Positions 14,048 through 24,826 of a DNA stretch of 64,000 bases are shown here, in pieces. The DNA is taken from NCBI RefSeq assembly GCF_033439725.1, contig NW_026944385.1:1645001-1709000 (forward strand), read 5' to 3'. The notes below the pieces were generated by a model. That model was given only the letters and a program-made list of their open reading frames with translations, had not been told where the DNA came from and made no database searches. Every line of letters begins with the position of its first letter. Position 1 is the stretch's first letter. A program made the translations under genes and the position numbers. The DNA comes from Neurospora tetraspora. Its lineage: Eukaryota > Ascomycota > Sordariomycetes > Sordariales > Sordariaceae.

Positions 14048-16412
14048 CTACGTAGACGAACCATCACCCCACATCTTGTTAGCCCTTCCAAACTCTATGA
14101 TCCGTGAATGCAACTCCCCACTGCGAATCGCCTCATAAATATCCGACGCCATGCTTCCAAGAATCCTGTTCCTTGACCAAAAGTCATTACCCTCCTCTAT
14201 GTCCTTAGTACTTAGTTCTGCCTTGCTGCGGATGACCTCCCTCACTCTGTTCAACCCCTCCTTGAGAAGCGGGGGATGGTCAACCACGCCCCGGTTCAGC
14301 GGAATCTTCAACTCCTTCCTGACAAACTCGTAGACGACTGTAGAGCCACCGCTGAGCCACCGCCCAGTGTCCTGCCGACCCTCGAGCAAGGTCTTTCGGT
14401 GGTCACCATAACAGTCTGACACCACTCGAGCGGTCTTCAAGTGGTAGGCTTGCAAATCACTGATGCTCAGCGTTGCACGGTCGTACTCCCTCCCGCAGTG
14501 AAGAAGTCCAAGGGCGTCCAGTGCTGACTGCTTAGTCGCCACAGAAGCTCGCTCTTCCACGTCCAGGTGAGCCAGCTTGTCCCATTGGTCCAGGATGTTC
14601 GCTGCAATCATGCCTGCCAACCTTTGGCTCTTCGTTATGTCATTCTCAGACAAGCAGCCGTTCTCTTCCTCTTTTGCCTTAGGCTCCGGCTTCTTCACCG
14701 CAGCAACATCAGAAAGAATCAGACTTCCGATACGCTCCGGTAAGTCCTCCCGGAATTCCAACTGCAGAACCCTCAGGTCCAGCGCCTGGCAAAGCACATA
14801 GATGTAGGTGGCCGCCATCAAACTAACAACTTCCACTGCCTCCAGCGCATACCGAGCCGCAACTAACGCCATCGAGTTGACACTTTGGTTGTTCATCTCA
14901 GCCACCTGGACATGCGAACTGACCGGCTTGGCCAGGTACGCCAGCTCGGCCATGTACGCAGCCATGTTGACGTCGAAGCCCTTGCACGTGTAGCTCTGGC
15001 TTGGCTCATCCGCCGACAGGTTCGGCGGCAGTCCCTTGTTGGTCATGTTGTTGAGCAGCTCCGAGCTTTGCGCATAGAGCAAGCGGCCCAGGTTCTGCAG
15101 GGCTAGCATGGTCTTCTCCATGGCCGATGTGAGTGCCATGGCTTGGAAGTTACCGCCGTGGTGGATGAATCCGGAAGAGGGGTCGATCAGGGGGTTGTCC
15201 GTGGTTGAGTTGAGTTCTGTTTGCACCTGCTTCGTGGCGAGTTCCAGGTCCTCGAGCTGAGGTCCGATCCATTGAGGCGCGGTCCGTAGAGCGTAGCGGT
15301 CCTGAGCAAGACCCCGGACCTTAGCCGGTTCGCCGTTAGAGCCGTTATGGGACTCGCAGGGCGCAGCAATCTTGGTCCCGGCGAGAAAGGCTAGAATGTT
15401 GGACGCTGCTTCTGCTTGACCGGGGTGCGGCCGGACGGAGGAGATGAAGGGATGGTAATTTGCAGCTGTGCCGGCCAGGGCTTCGGTACCCATGGCAGTT
15501 AGGAGCTGGACAAGAACGGCCAGCTGGTTGGCTTCCTGGATGGCAATGGAGGCGGTTGCGCAGGAGGGTGCGGTGCCGTTGGTAATGCCGAGTCCCTCTT
15601 TGACTTGGAAACGCACCGGTTCCAGACCAGCAAGGTGCAGAGCTTTATCGGCCGGTAGAATGTCCGTCTTATTGCCCGGTTTCCTGACTTTGAGGTAAAT
15701 GTCCGGATTTCCTTCGAGCGCGCCGGCAATGTACGAGAGGGTAGACAAGTCACCCGAGGCCGAGATACTTCCCCGAAGCGGGATGATAGGGGTCATGTCC
15801 TTGTCCAGAAGCTTCATGATGTTTTCCATGACCAGGGGCCGAACACCGGAGTGGCCTCTCATCAGGGAGTTACAACGTATGAGCATGGTGGCCCGAACCA
15901 CGGGGCTTGGGAGAGCATGGCTGCGAAGAAGCTCGTTGGTGTAAGGTTTTCCTGTTCGGGGGTTGATGCCATCGCGACCCTTGTCGGCGTGTGTAAGAAT
16001 TCCAACGTTGAGGTGCTGGACTAATGCGCCTTGTAAACGCATCAAGGGTTCGGCTCCAACATCGGTTCGAGTGTCGGCGCTGCCACCGAAGCCTGTGTTT
16101 ACGCCATAGATGACGTCGCCTGCTTGTATGCGCTCCTCGAGTAACGCGATGCTGCGATCGACTTGTCGGGTGTCAGCTGAGAGATGGGCTTTTGCGCCAT
16201 GCCTGTTGTTCACGGACTGTCAGTGACTGGCTGGAAGGTCGCAAGATGGAAAGGACGTCTGTGGAAGGACCATACAGCGAGACCGCAATGACATCGGCAA
16301 TGGTCAGGCAGGAACCTGATACCTCAATGGGCTGTTTTGATTCCTCCAGGTTTTTGACACGTGCCCAGGAAGCGTAAGTAGCTTGCGCATGAGAACTGGG
16401 CGCGTCAGACAT
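14048..16412 (-). CDS. aromatic amino acid ammonia-lyase (PAL/HAL family)
   Basis: The enzyme eliminates ammonia from phenylalanine (or tyrosine/histidine) using the MIO prosthetic group; fungal PALs start phenylpropanoid-type catabolism in the cytosol. Exon 1 is 16276-16412 (ATG at 16410-16412) and exon 2 is 14048-16202. A 73-nt intron (16203-16275) has donor GTATGG, an internal CTGAC branch site and acceptor CAG. Joining keeps frame and gives 763 aa, normal for fungal PAL. The MIO-forming Ala-Ser-Gly is at about residues 194-196 in SISASGDLS. The catalytic Tyr region YGVNTGFGGSADTRT is near residue 78, and the TDNPLID and GGNFQA motifs are present. Substrate choice cannot be read reliably, but the TGFGGSADTRT block and the length favour PAL over bacterial-type HAL. 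It lies downstream of and codirectional with the naphthol-reductase-like gene, with no sign of a shared transcript. Confidence 0.9.
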
Positions 16413-17092
16413 GCTGAAGACCTTGTTCCGTCGGTCGCGGGTTTGTTTTGTCCTGCCCTGGGTGTTCAGTCGCGTGTCAGGTGCAGTTTGGAAAGCACAC
16501 GTTCTTGTGTACCATACCCCTCCGGTGATGACTTCCTGTTTGCAGAAAGTGAAAGAGAGATCGAGAGTGTAAATCAAGGGGAAGGAGAGACTTGGCCCGC
16601 TGGGTGTTTGTTGCCTGTTCGTCATCGGCGCCGTCGAGGCCGTTCTTGCCAGGCAATCACTGGTGACCGTCACTAAAATAATAGGCAACCGGCATGCAGA
16701 TACCCGCCCGTGGTAGCCACAACTCCGTGTTCAGTTGGAAGCAAACAACACGAAACAATGCCTTACAGTCTGACCGTACTGTCTTGTAAGCTGTGTTATC
16801 ATAACTCTCACCAATCGTGTGGAACATGAAGACATGGATGGCAAGTGCCTTGTTAGCAGTGCCAGAGATCTCAGACGATTCGTATGTTGACTAAAGAATG
16901 AATTTGCTATCATGGCGCAAAATTATCTTCATGTATGCTACACTCTCTACCTTGATCCTCCCTGTTCTTCCACCTATCTCCCGCCGCATTTCACAAGATA
17001 TCCTCCCCCTCCCATCTTTCCTAAGAAGCCCATTCTCTCTATGTTACCGATGCACCCGGATGTGGTTGTACTACAGTGTCTGACTCAAGCTC
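16413..17092. other. intergenic, probable lyase promoter
   Basis: About 680 bp between the lyase start and the stop of the next minus-strand gene. No gene and no confident regulatory motif was seen. Confidence 0.5.
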
Positions 17093-18576
17093 TTACATAC
17101 AGGCGCCGCCATCAACACCGATAACCTTACCATTGATCCACTCGCCATCCTGGGAAGCCAGGAAGCAGGCAACACGAGCAATGTCGATGGGGAGACCCAC
17201 GCGGTGAAGAGGCGACCAGCCAGCGGCATACTCGTCGACACCCTCGTTGTCGAGCTTCTCGCCGTTGGGGATGTACTCCCTGCACACGGCGTGGTACATG
17301 TCCGTCTTGATACCGCCAGGAGCGACGGCGTTGACGGTGATCTTCTTGTCCCCAAAGTCTAGTGTCGGTGGTTAGCATTCATCCCTGAGATACACCCAAG
17401 ATAACAACCTACCAATAGCCATGCAGCGGACAAAGGTCTCAATGGCGCCCTTGCTAGCAGAGTAAACAGTGTGCTTGGGCACGGCCTTGGCCTGGCCGGT
17501 GATGGATCCCATGAGAATCAGGCGGCCACCAACCTCAAGGTTCTTGTAGGCCTCGCGAGCAACAAAGAACTGGCCACGGGTGTTGATGTTGAAGACGCGG
17601 TCGTACTCCTCCGGGGTGACATCCTTGATGTGACCGAACGAGACAACACCCGAGTTGGAGCACACAATGTCGAGCCTGCCAAACCTGTTCTTGGCCTCGC
17701 GGAAGAGCCTCTCAATCTGGTCGACGTCGCTCACGTTGGCCTTGATGGCGACCGCGTCGGAGCCGCTCTTCTTGATGGCCTGCACAACCTCGTTGGCCGA
17801 GATGTCGCTGTTGGCGTAGTTGACCACCACCTTGGCACCACGACGTCCAAGCTCGAGAGCCATCTCCCTTCCGATACCGCGGCCTGGAATCCACAAAAGA
17901 TGATATTGTCAGTCTCTTTGGCCCTACATGGTGATGGTGCATGAAGGGCATGTTGTGTTATGCGAACTGCGCAGGCCTGACTGGACCAATGACACGTTAC
18001 GCAGCTACGCCTTGCATCTGCATCCTTCAGTGGGAGTGTTGTCGGTGTCTGAGGGGGGAGTTGCCATTGGGTTTCGGATTGCTTTTGGGTAGGGATTGAG
18101 AGGCAGTGACTGAATGGATTGAGGGAAAAGGGCGGCGTCGGAGCTGAACATGGGGAAATCGGACTTGGGGTTGGGGTAAAGCTACCATCCCGTCCGGTGC
18201 GGGAGCTCCCTTCCACCCCTTGTCGCTCATCCTTTGCCCCTTGCAGCAGTGCTTGGCACGACATCACATCCCAAACAGAAAATAACAACAACAATGACAG
18301 AAAGGAAGACGTACCGGCACCGGTTACAAGCGCTACCTTGCCACCAAGTTGGGCAGACTGGATACCGAGGGGACCGGGAATCTGGTCATACTTGCTAGTA
18401 CCGGACGGGGCTGTGACACCGGGCATCTTGGCGGCTGGAGTGGCTTTGATACTGGAAGTAGTCGTGCTTGAGCTGTTAGAGGAGACTGGTACTGTCTGCT
18501 GTTTCTTCTCTGTGGCGTTGGCTTTGTTAGACGAGAAGTGGGACAGGAGACGGGCGAGAAAAGAAGGGAGGGCCAT
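17093..18576 (-). CDS. trihydroxynaphthalene-reductase-type short-chain dehydrogenase
   Basis: This NADPH-dependent SDR closely resembles fungal 1,3,8-trihydroxynaphthalene reductase of DHN-melanin synthesis. Exons are 18315-18576, 17413-17883 and 17093-17358, with introns of 431 nt and 54 nt; all junctions are GT-AG and the frame closes to 332 aa. The cofactor motif TGAGRGIG spans intron 1. Also visible are the [11 protein letters not shown] loop, the catalytic Ser in ILMGSITGQ, and the YSASKGA Tyr/Lys pair. The protein ends in GGACM; a C-terminal Met is typical of the tri- rather than the tetra-hydroxynaphthalene reductase. An internal ATG at 18424-18426 (MPGVTAPSG) would give 282 aa, the usual family length. 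The upstream ATG adds 50 residues beginning [16 protein letters not shown], which could be a targeting peptide. Both starts have good context. No polyketide synthase is in view, so a melanin role is inferred from family only. Confidence 0.88.
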
Positions 18577-20702
18577 TGAAGCAGCAAACTGGGTGGGACA
18601 GGTTGCCTACTGACAGTCGGTTGATGTCGTCTCTTGTTGAAAGGGTGATTTTGGTTGTTGGCGTGGCTGGAAGAAGATTTCTTGAGTTTGTTTCCTGGGG
18701 AACAGGACATTCTTATATGCCATGTCCGTTGCTTGTCCCTAGTTAATAATGTGAGACCAAGTCCCTGCCGACTTTGATTCTGTCCGTCCCAGGGCCAAGT
18801 GGTGATCAAGTTCGATAGGACCGTGACCTTGGCGGTTGTCGGACTGCGTTGGAGGAATGCCGGATTAAGTGTGCAGTCACTACGCGCGAAGGAGCGCAAC
18901 ACCGCATTGAGGCGTCAGCCGAGACCGACGATATTGTAGCTTTGCCATTGGCACACGGACTCATCCTGAGATCGTCAAGTCTCGTCCACCCTTGGTGAGC
19001 CAGGGAAGAGGTGCCGAATTTAGGGAGACATTCACAAGCAATACCCATTCTGACTGCAGCATGCGGATATCTGACAGCTGACACAAGCACGGCAAGCTTA
19101 AAACGATCTTCAGGTGACGAGACAGGAAGCTGCAAAAAGACGATATCCTGAATGCGATTGACATGAAGCAAGCACTGCCCCTTCTGCGATCTGTGAAGGA
19201 ATTCCTGGGTTCCCTCGGTAGATGCCCAGCTTTGGTTCCATTCCACGGCACCTGATCCCTTTTGAGAGTTGCTGTCGTGGTTCATGCCCTTGTTGTATTA
19301 GTGTTAGTGCGAAGCTGGTGGTCAAAGCTATATTACTAACATGCAGCTGCCCTGGAACAGCGTCTATGGCGTCCTTCATTCCAAGGGCTCTTGTTCTGAT
19401 TCCCACGCTTCCGTTTCCAGCGCAATGGCTCTACAGTCTTTTCTTCCTCGGTCCGAGCTGTTGCGACGTTCAGAGATCGTGAACTCAACACCGCCGTCGA
19501 CGTGCTTCATGTCAAGTTCGGATGCACTTCCACTGTACCGGTAACTGGTTTTTCTGGCAGGAGACCCTGTGGCAGTCAGTTGCTCGGCATCGCCACACCC
19601 TGCAAGTGAGGGCGTTGACAGGCATTTTACAGGCTCAGAAGTGACTTCAGGCACGCCTGCCATGGACAGGGCATTGCAGGTGCACTACACAGCTGCAGCA
19701 TCGGTAGGGGGTACCTACAGCGCCTTCAACAGGGCAGCACCGCACGTCCCTGCACGCTGCGCTCCGTCCTTCTTCATGGTTGATGCCCAAGACCACACTC
19801 TCTTGGAGAAGATGACCCTCGGTTCGAGGATTGCAATGGCATTGGGTCGGTCTTTCGCCAGAACCACTTTCGCAAGTTAGGAAATGGCGACCTGCCAATC
19901 CGGATACACCTCATGCCAGCTCATGCCAGCTCCCCCCAACTCCGCACCGCCTGGGCGCTTGCGGAAGCCGAAGGCCACACCGGACATCCGAGCCGGAGTT
20001 GAGCAACTGTCCGTCACGGCGTCACCCACCCCAACTTCCAAGGGTAAGCAAGAGGTCCGATCTTTGAAAGGAGCAAAAGGAAAGAAGAAAGGGCGACTGC
20101 ATAGCGAAAAGAAAAAAAAAACGAAAAAAAAGAAGCAAAAAAGAAGCAAAAAAGAAAAACATACAACACCAGGGATTCGCTGGTCGTCACCGACCCAACT
20201 ACTAGTCTGGCCCTCACTGGCTTATCTATAGGAGAGCGGACGGGATCCCGAGTTTTCCAGTGGGTATGGTCGTATGTGCTCATTGTACCCTGCGGTTCTC
20301 TCCTTATACCCACTTCAACCTGCATGTCTTCTCGCATGCTGCTGGCGCTTTTCAACTCGCATCTCATCTTGCACTTCCACTTGGCACATGGATGGATTGC
20401 AGTCTTCATCCCTTTCCTGTCTCCCCTGGTCATGCAAAGAGGATCATCGTTGCGCACGACGTGGTCCCTTTGACGGACCAGCCATATCCTCCCACGCAGG
20501 ACCACTGCTCTTTCAACTCTCACGCAAATTCTGCCCATACAGCGAGACTGAACAGAAAGAAAATGCCTTGAATTTTTACTTTATCCAGGTACCCAAACGT
20601 ACTCCCCATGAGACCATTTATCCTATACACTTTTCATGAATCCTAATCCCAACAACACCGAACCCCGTTCTGTTATCCAGTTTTTCGATCCCTTAAACCC
20701 TT
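18577..20702. other. 2.1-kb intergenic region, no gene supported
   Basis: Mixed-composition DNA with overlapping short frames on both strands, none with convincing start, splice or domain logic. A purine tract (AG/A-rich) lies at about 20070-20160. The left part is the presumed promoter of the reductase gene. Confidence 0.5.
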
Positions 20703-21982
20703 TTACTTCCTGTAAACATCACCAGTCCTCTCAATCTCAAACGCCTCGTCCTTTCCTCTGCCCTGCTTCTCAAGCTCTCTTACAAGGGGAATAACATTCT
20801 TGCCAAACTCCTCGACCTCCTCCTCATAGTTGAGGAAACCAGTCAACACCAGGTTGACGCCCAAGCTCTTGAGCAAGACAATACGCTCGGCCACCTGCTC
20901 CTTGGTGCCGATCAGCTTAGTCTTGAACCCGTCGTTGTACTGCACCAGGTCCTTGAACGTGCTAGTCGCCCACATGCCCTGCTTGTTACTCGCGCTAGCA
21001 CCGGCGTTCTGGACCTCCTTCTTGAAGGCTTCAACAGCCTCGACATCGGCCTTGCCCTGGATTTCTTGAAGAGTGCGGATGGCCTCCTCCTCGGTGTCGC
21101 GGATAATCACAAAGGCGTTGACGGCGAACTTGACCACGTTCTCGCGGCCGAACTTCTTGGCGCGCTTCTTCACGTCGGCGATCTGCGTCCGGAAACCCTC
21201 AAGGTCCATACCGTTCATGAAGTACCAGTCGGACACCTCGGCGCCGTTGTTCTTGGCGTCGTCCGAGTTGCCGCCCTGGAAGATCTCCGGGTGCGGGTTG
21301 GCGATGGGCTTGGGGCTGAGCTTGTAGTTGCGGAACCGGTAGAAGTCGCCGGCGAAGGTGAAGCCTTCGTCCTCGGGAGCGGTCCAGATGCCACGCAGGC
21401 ACTTCATGAACTCGTAGGAGCGGCGGTAGCGCTCGGCGTGGTCGAGCCACCATTCACCGACTGGTATACCGTGTTAGCCACCTTTCTCATTTTCTTTGAA
21501 ATTTTGATGCTGGCTTACTGGCATGGAACTCGCTCTTATTCCATCCCGAGACAATGTTAACAGCAATACGTCCATCCGTGTAGTTGTCAATGCTAGCCAC
21601 CTGCTTGGCAACGACAGCAGGGTTCCAGGGACCGGGAAGGATGGCGGCAATGACCTTGAGCTTCTCGGTGTGGTGAAGGAGAGCCTGTGAGAACGAGACA
21701 GACTCATGCTGGGACGCGGCACTGTACGAGGCAGTGAAGCGGATCTGAGTGAGAGCGTACTCGAAGCCGACGGACTCGGCGGTACGGGCATAGCGGACGT
21801 TGGACTTGAGGTCCCAGCCGGTGTTCTGGGGGATCTTGGAAACGACGAGACCGCCGGAGACGTTGGGGACCCAGTAGCTGGTTTCAGGTTAGCACTGGTC
21901 TGGATAGGGAAGAGGAAGAAGTCATGGCTTACGCAAAGAAGAGCCTGTCGGGGCCGCTGTTGAGTGTGCTGGCGTCGACCAT
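20703..21982 (-). CDS. SfnG-like FMNH2-dependent dimethyl sulfone monooxygenase (luciferase-like)
   Basis: A luciferase-like flavin monooxygenase whose best family match by eye is the sulfone monooxygenase SfnG, which in bacteria converts dimethyl sulfone to methanesulfinate with reduced FMN. Exons are 21933-21982 (ATG at 21980-21982), 21519-21877 and 20703-21460; introns of 55 and 58 nt have GTAAGC donors and CAG acceptors. The frame closes to 388 aa, typical length. Diagnostic stretches are FFAYWVPNVSGGLVVSKIPQ at the N-terminus, HHTEKLKVIAAILPGPWNP, the DGRIAVNIVSGW strand-turn, and IGTKEQVAERI in the C-terminal helices. No signal peptide, so it is probably cytosolic. It is divergent from an acyl-CoA-dehydrogenase-fold oxygenase at 23106 across a promoter region with two CYS3-type sites. 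Exact substrate is inferred; other alkanesulfonate or sulfone substrates are possible. Confidence 0.85.
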
Positions 21983-22292
21983 TGTGTCTGTTTGGGTGTG
22001 CTTGGCAGGGGTATATTGTTTGTTTTGGGAAGGTAAAAGCGAAGTGTTGATGACCTTTGAGTGGTGCAGCTCAGGGGCTAGAAAACAAATGGTAAAAAGG
22101 GGAAAGGGGGTCTTGGCTGAAGGGTTGAGGCTCGATATTCACCATTTCAGCTCGAATGGCGTGCGCATAACTGGCGTCTTGTATTGTACCATATCATTTC
22201 CGAATCTGTTTTGATGATCATCTTTTCTCCTTGTGTGCGAAGTCGCTCCTCTATTCAAGAGCCGCCGTCGGTTCTCACAATGGCGCGACCAG

Positions 22293-22302
22293 ATGACGCC
22301 AT
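22293..22302. promoter_or_regulatory. CYS3-type binding site 1
   Basis: The sequence ATGACGCCAT fits ATGRYRYCAT at all ten positions. CYS3 is the Neurospora bZIP activator of sulfur-acquisition genes. The site lies 311 bp upstream of the SfnG-like start. Binding is inferred. Confidence 0.55.
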
Positions 22303-22589
22303 TTGAGTCGCAACCCATCTCATCGCGGAGTGATGGGCTTGGCGTGGGGAAGGTGAAGCTGACGATCGTTTGGTGTTGTTGTTGCGGCTTCGGGGCGCTC
22401 GAAAGGCGCTATTCAGGCGGTTGGCTACCCTGTAAGCTGCATTTTTTGTGATGATGAGATACACTATAAGAAAGATCTCAAGATGTCGGAATGTAAACAG
22501 TTAACCGGTTCTTGTTTGGAGCGGTCCCTAACGGGTTACCGTGAGAATCATCTTGTTCCCGACTTGGTGTGGAAGGGAGCATTGGCGAG

Positions 22590-22599
22590 ATGGTATCAT
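22590..22599. promoter_or_regulatory. CYS3-type binding site 2
   Basis: The sequence ATGGTATCAT also fits ATGRYRYCAT at all ten positions. It lies about 600 bp from the SfnG-like start and 516 bp from the SfnB-like start, so it could serve either gene. Confidence 0.55.
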
Positions 22600-23105
22600 C
22601 CGTCGAACCGGTTGTACAATACTGACCTGCATCTGGTGAGTAAACACTCACCAATTAAGAAGCTCTCAGAAGGCGATGTCGCCGAAAGGGTGGTAGTACG
22701 GTAAGGCTTAGTAGCAATGACTTACGAGAAGCCTAGATGCTTGGGGTCCGAAAGCGGTGATGATTTAGTAGTGGAAACCCGAGGGCCAAGACGACATCTC
22801 AAGGTTCAGCTTCTCCCAAGATCATGAGATGTCGAGCTTCCTTCTTGCTTGCGAAATGTTGATGTCTGAGTGCGCAATCCAGGAACAGGAAGATGACTGG
22901 AGGATGGAGGGAAGACGTGATGGCGCAAGACAGGCCTCTGTAGCCCCCAAAAACCGTATAATGGAAGGCAAACCGCCATCTCAGCCATCGTCGTCGTGGA
23001 CTTGTGACACTCCCATCCTTCTCATTGTCGTACAACTACCTTTGTCTGTGCTAGTTCTCGCCCTGTCCTGTAACCTTTCCATACCTCAACCATACCGTCA
23101 ACACC

Positions 23106-24548
23106 ATGAGCTTCTCCGCTACCACCCAGGGCACCGTCCATCCAAGCAGCGACCCGTCCATCTACCAAGAGTACGAGTCCAAATGGTCAACTCTCCCCTC
23201 AGACTCAGCCGGTTGGATCCAACGCGCAAGAGACGTAGCCGCCGTACTTGCCCCCGACGCCGCTGCGCGTGAGAAAGCCAACAAGACTCCCCGCGCCGAA
23301 GTGGCTCTCCTCAAACACTCCGGCCTGCTCAAGATCCTTGGTCCGAAGGAGTACGGCGGTGGTGAGCAGCCATGGAGCGTGGCTTACCAAGCGATCCGGG
23401 AAGTCGCCAAGGGTGATGGGTGAGTAGAGTAGTGTCTTGATATGCAAACACGAATCCTCCATGCTGACTGACATACCTCCTCAAAAAGCTCGATCGGCAT
23501 GCTCCTAGGCTACCACCTCCTCTGGGCCTTTTCCTCTTCCATCCTCGGCACCCCCTCCCAAATCGCCAAATGGACCGCACTCATCACCTCCCAAAACCTC
23601 TTCGTCGGCGGCGCCGTCAACCCGCGCGACAGCGACCTAGTCATCACCTCTGACCCCAATGACTCGACCAAAATCATCTTCAACGGCTCCAAACACTTCA
23701 CCACCGGCGCGGCCGTCTCGGACCTGATCATGCTTGAAGGCTCCCTCTCTTCCTCCTCCTCTTTCCCTGAGTCTGGCGGGGGCGCCCACATCTTCGCCTA
23801 CGTCCCCACCACCACTCACCCCGGCATCACCTTCTCCTTCAACTGGGACGCCATCGGTCTGCGGCTGACCGAATCGGGCTCAGCGCAAATCTCCAACGTT
23901 TCCGTCCCCTGGGAGGACGCGTTAGGCTGGGATGCTTCTTCCACAAAACAAGAACCCCTGCCAGACATCCTAGGAGTCCCCTTCGCCACATTGTTGCTTC
24001 CCACCATCCAGCTAGTCTTCACCAACTTCTACCTCGGCATCGCCCGCGCAGCACTCGACCAAGGAGCCTCTTACACGCGCAAGAGCACGCGTCCATGGCC
24101 TTACTTATCAGGCGGCGAGCGCGAGACCGTTTCCCCTGCGGAGAAGGCCACAGACGAGTTTTATATCTTGTCCACGTACGGCACGCACCATGCGCATTTA
24201 TTGGCTGCTACGGCGCTGGTGGATAGGGCTAATGAGGCGGTCGGAGAGCTGTTCGCAGCGTATAATCATGAACGGGGGAATCGTGGGGAGTTGACGGCGC
24301 AGCAAAGGGGTGAGATAAGCGAGTTAATTGCGGCTGCCAAGATCGTGGTGACGGATGTCGGGCTTAAGGTGACTAGTGATGTGTTTGAGGTGACGGGGTC
24401 AAGGGTGACGGCGAGTAAAGTTGGGTTGGACAGGTTTTGGCGGGACTTGAGGACGCATACGCTGCATGATCCGGTGGCGTATAAGCGGAGGGAGGTTGGA
24501 AGGTGGGTGTTGTTGGGAGAGATTCCGACACCTACTTGGTATACGTGA
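23106..24548 (+). CDS. SfnB/DszC-like flavin monooxygenase (acyl-CoA dehydrogenase fold)
   Basis: The protein has the acyl-CoA dehydrogenase fold and resembles the flavin-dependent oxygenases DszC (dibenzothiophene) and SfnB (sulfone utilisation) rather than true fatty-acid dehydrogenases. Exon 1 is 23106-23419 and exon 2 is 23489-24548; the 69-nt intron has GTGAGT and AAAAAG borders. The frame closes to 457 aa, usual for DszC/SfnB. Visible family features are the N-terminal LLKHSGLLKILGPKEYGGG helix-turn, the FNGSKHFTTGAAVSDLIML middle-domain strand, a WDAIGLRLTESGSAQ turn, and a C-terminal DVFEVTGSRVTASKVGLDRFWRD-type helix with the RFWRDLRTHTLHDP ending typical of this subgroup. It probably acts in the cytosol with a flavin reductase. 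It is divergent from the SfnG-like gene, implying a shared sulfur-scavenging pathway. Start ATG context and intron phase support the model. Confidence 0.85.
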
Positions 24549-24826
24549 GCTCCTGTCCGATGAAGACGAGTGATGGCGGCGAAGACGAACGACGACGACA
24601 GAAGGACACTGGCGACTGCAAAGTAATGGCTTCGTAGGTCTGAATGCTAGAAATACAAATTGCTTAACAAGTAAGGGATCCTGCACCGGTTTACCTCCAC
24701 CCGCCCATCGCCGTCGTTCCAATCATAACAGTGACCGTGTTGTGTGTATCTGTATCTCATCTACTTCTACCCCATACCAACAATAACCAACCGACATATA
24801 TATCATCTCCAGGGGTATGGTGTGGA

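Larger units (their letters stand above)
21983..23105. promoter_or_regulatory. shared divergent promoter region
   Basis: This 1.1-kb region separates two divergent flavoprotein genes and contains no credible coding sequence. It holds two exact matches to the CYS3 palindromic consensus, listed separately. Confidence 0.6.

Noticed and set aside
17471-17944. 157-codon frame antisense to the naphthol reductase
   Set aside because: Shadow of exon 2 of a gene with clear catalytic motifs.
14048-24548. A secondary-metabolite gene cluster from lyase to oxygenases
   Set aside because: No polyketide synthase, peptide synthetase, terpene synthase or cluster regulator is present; the genes fit separate pathways.
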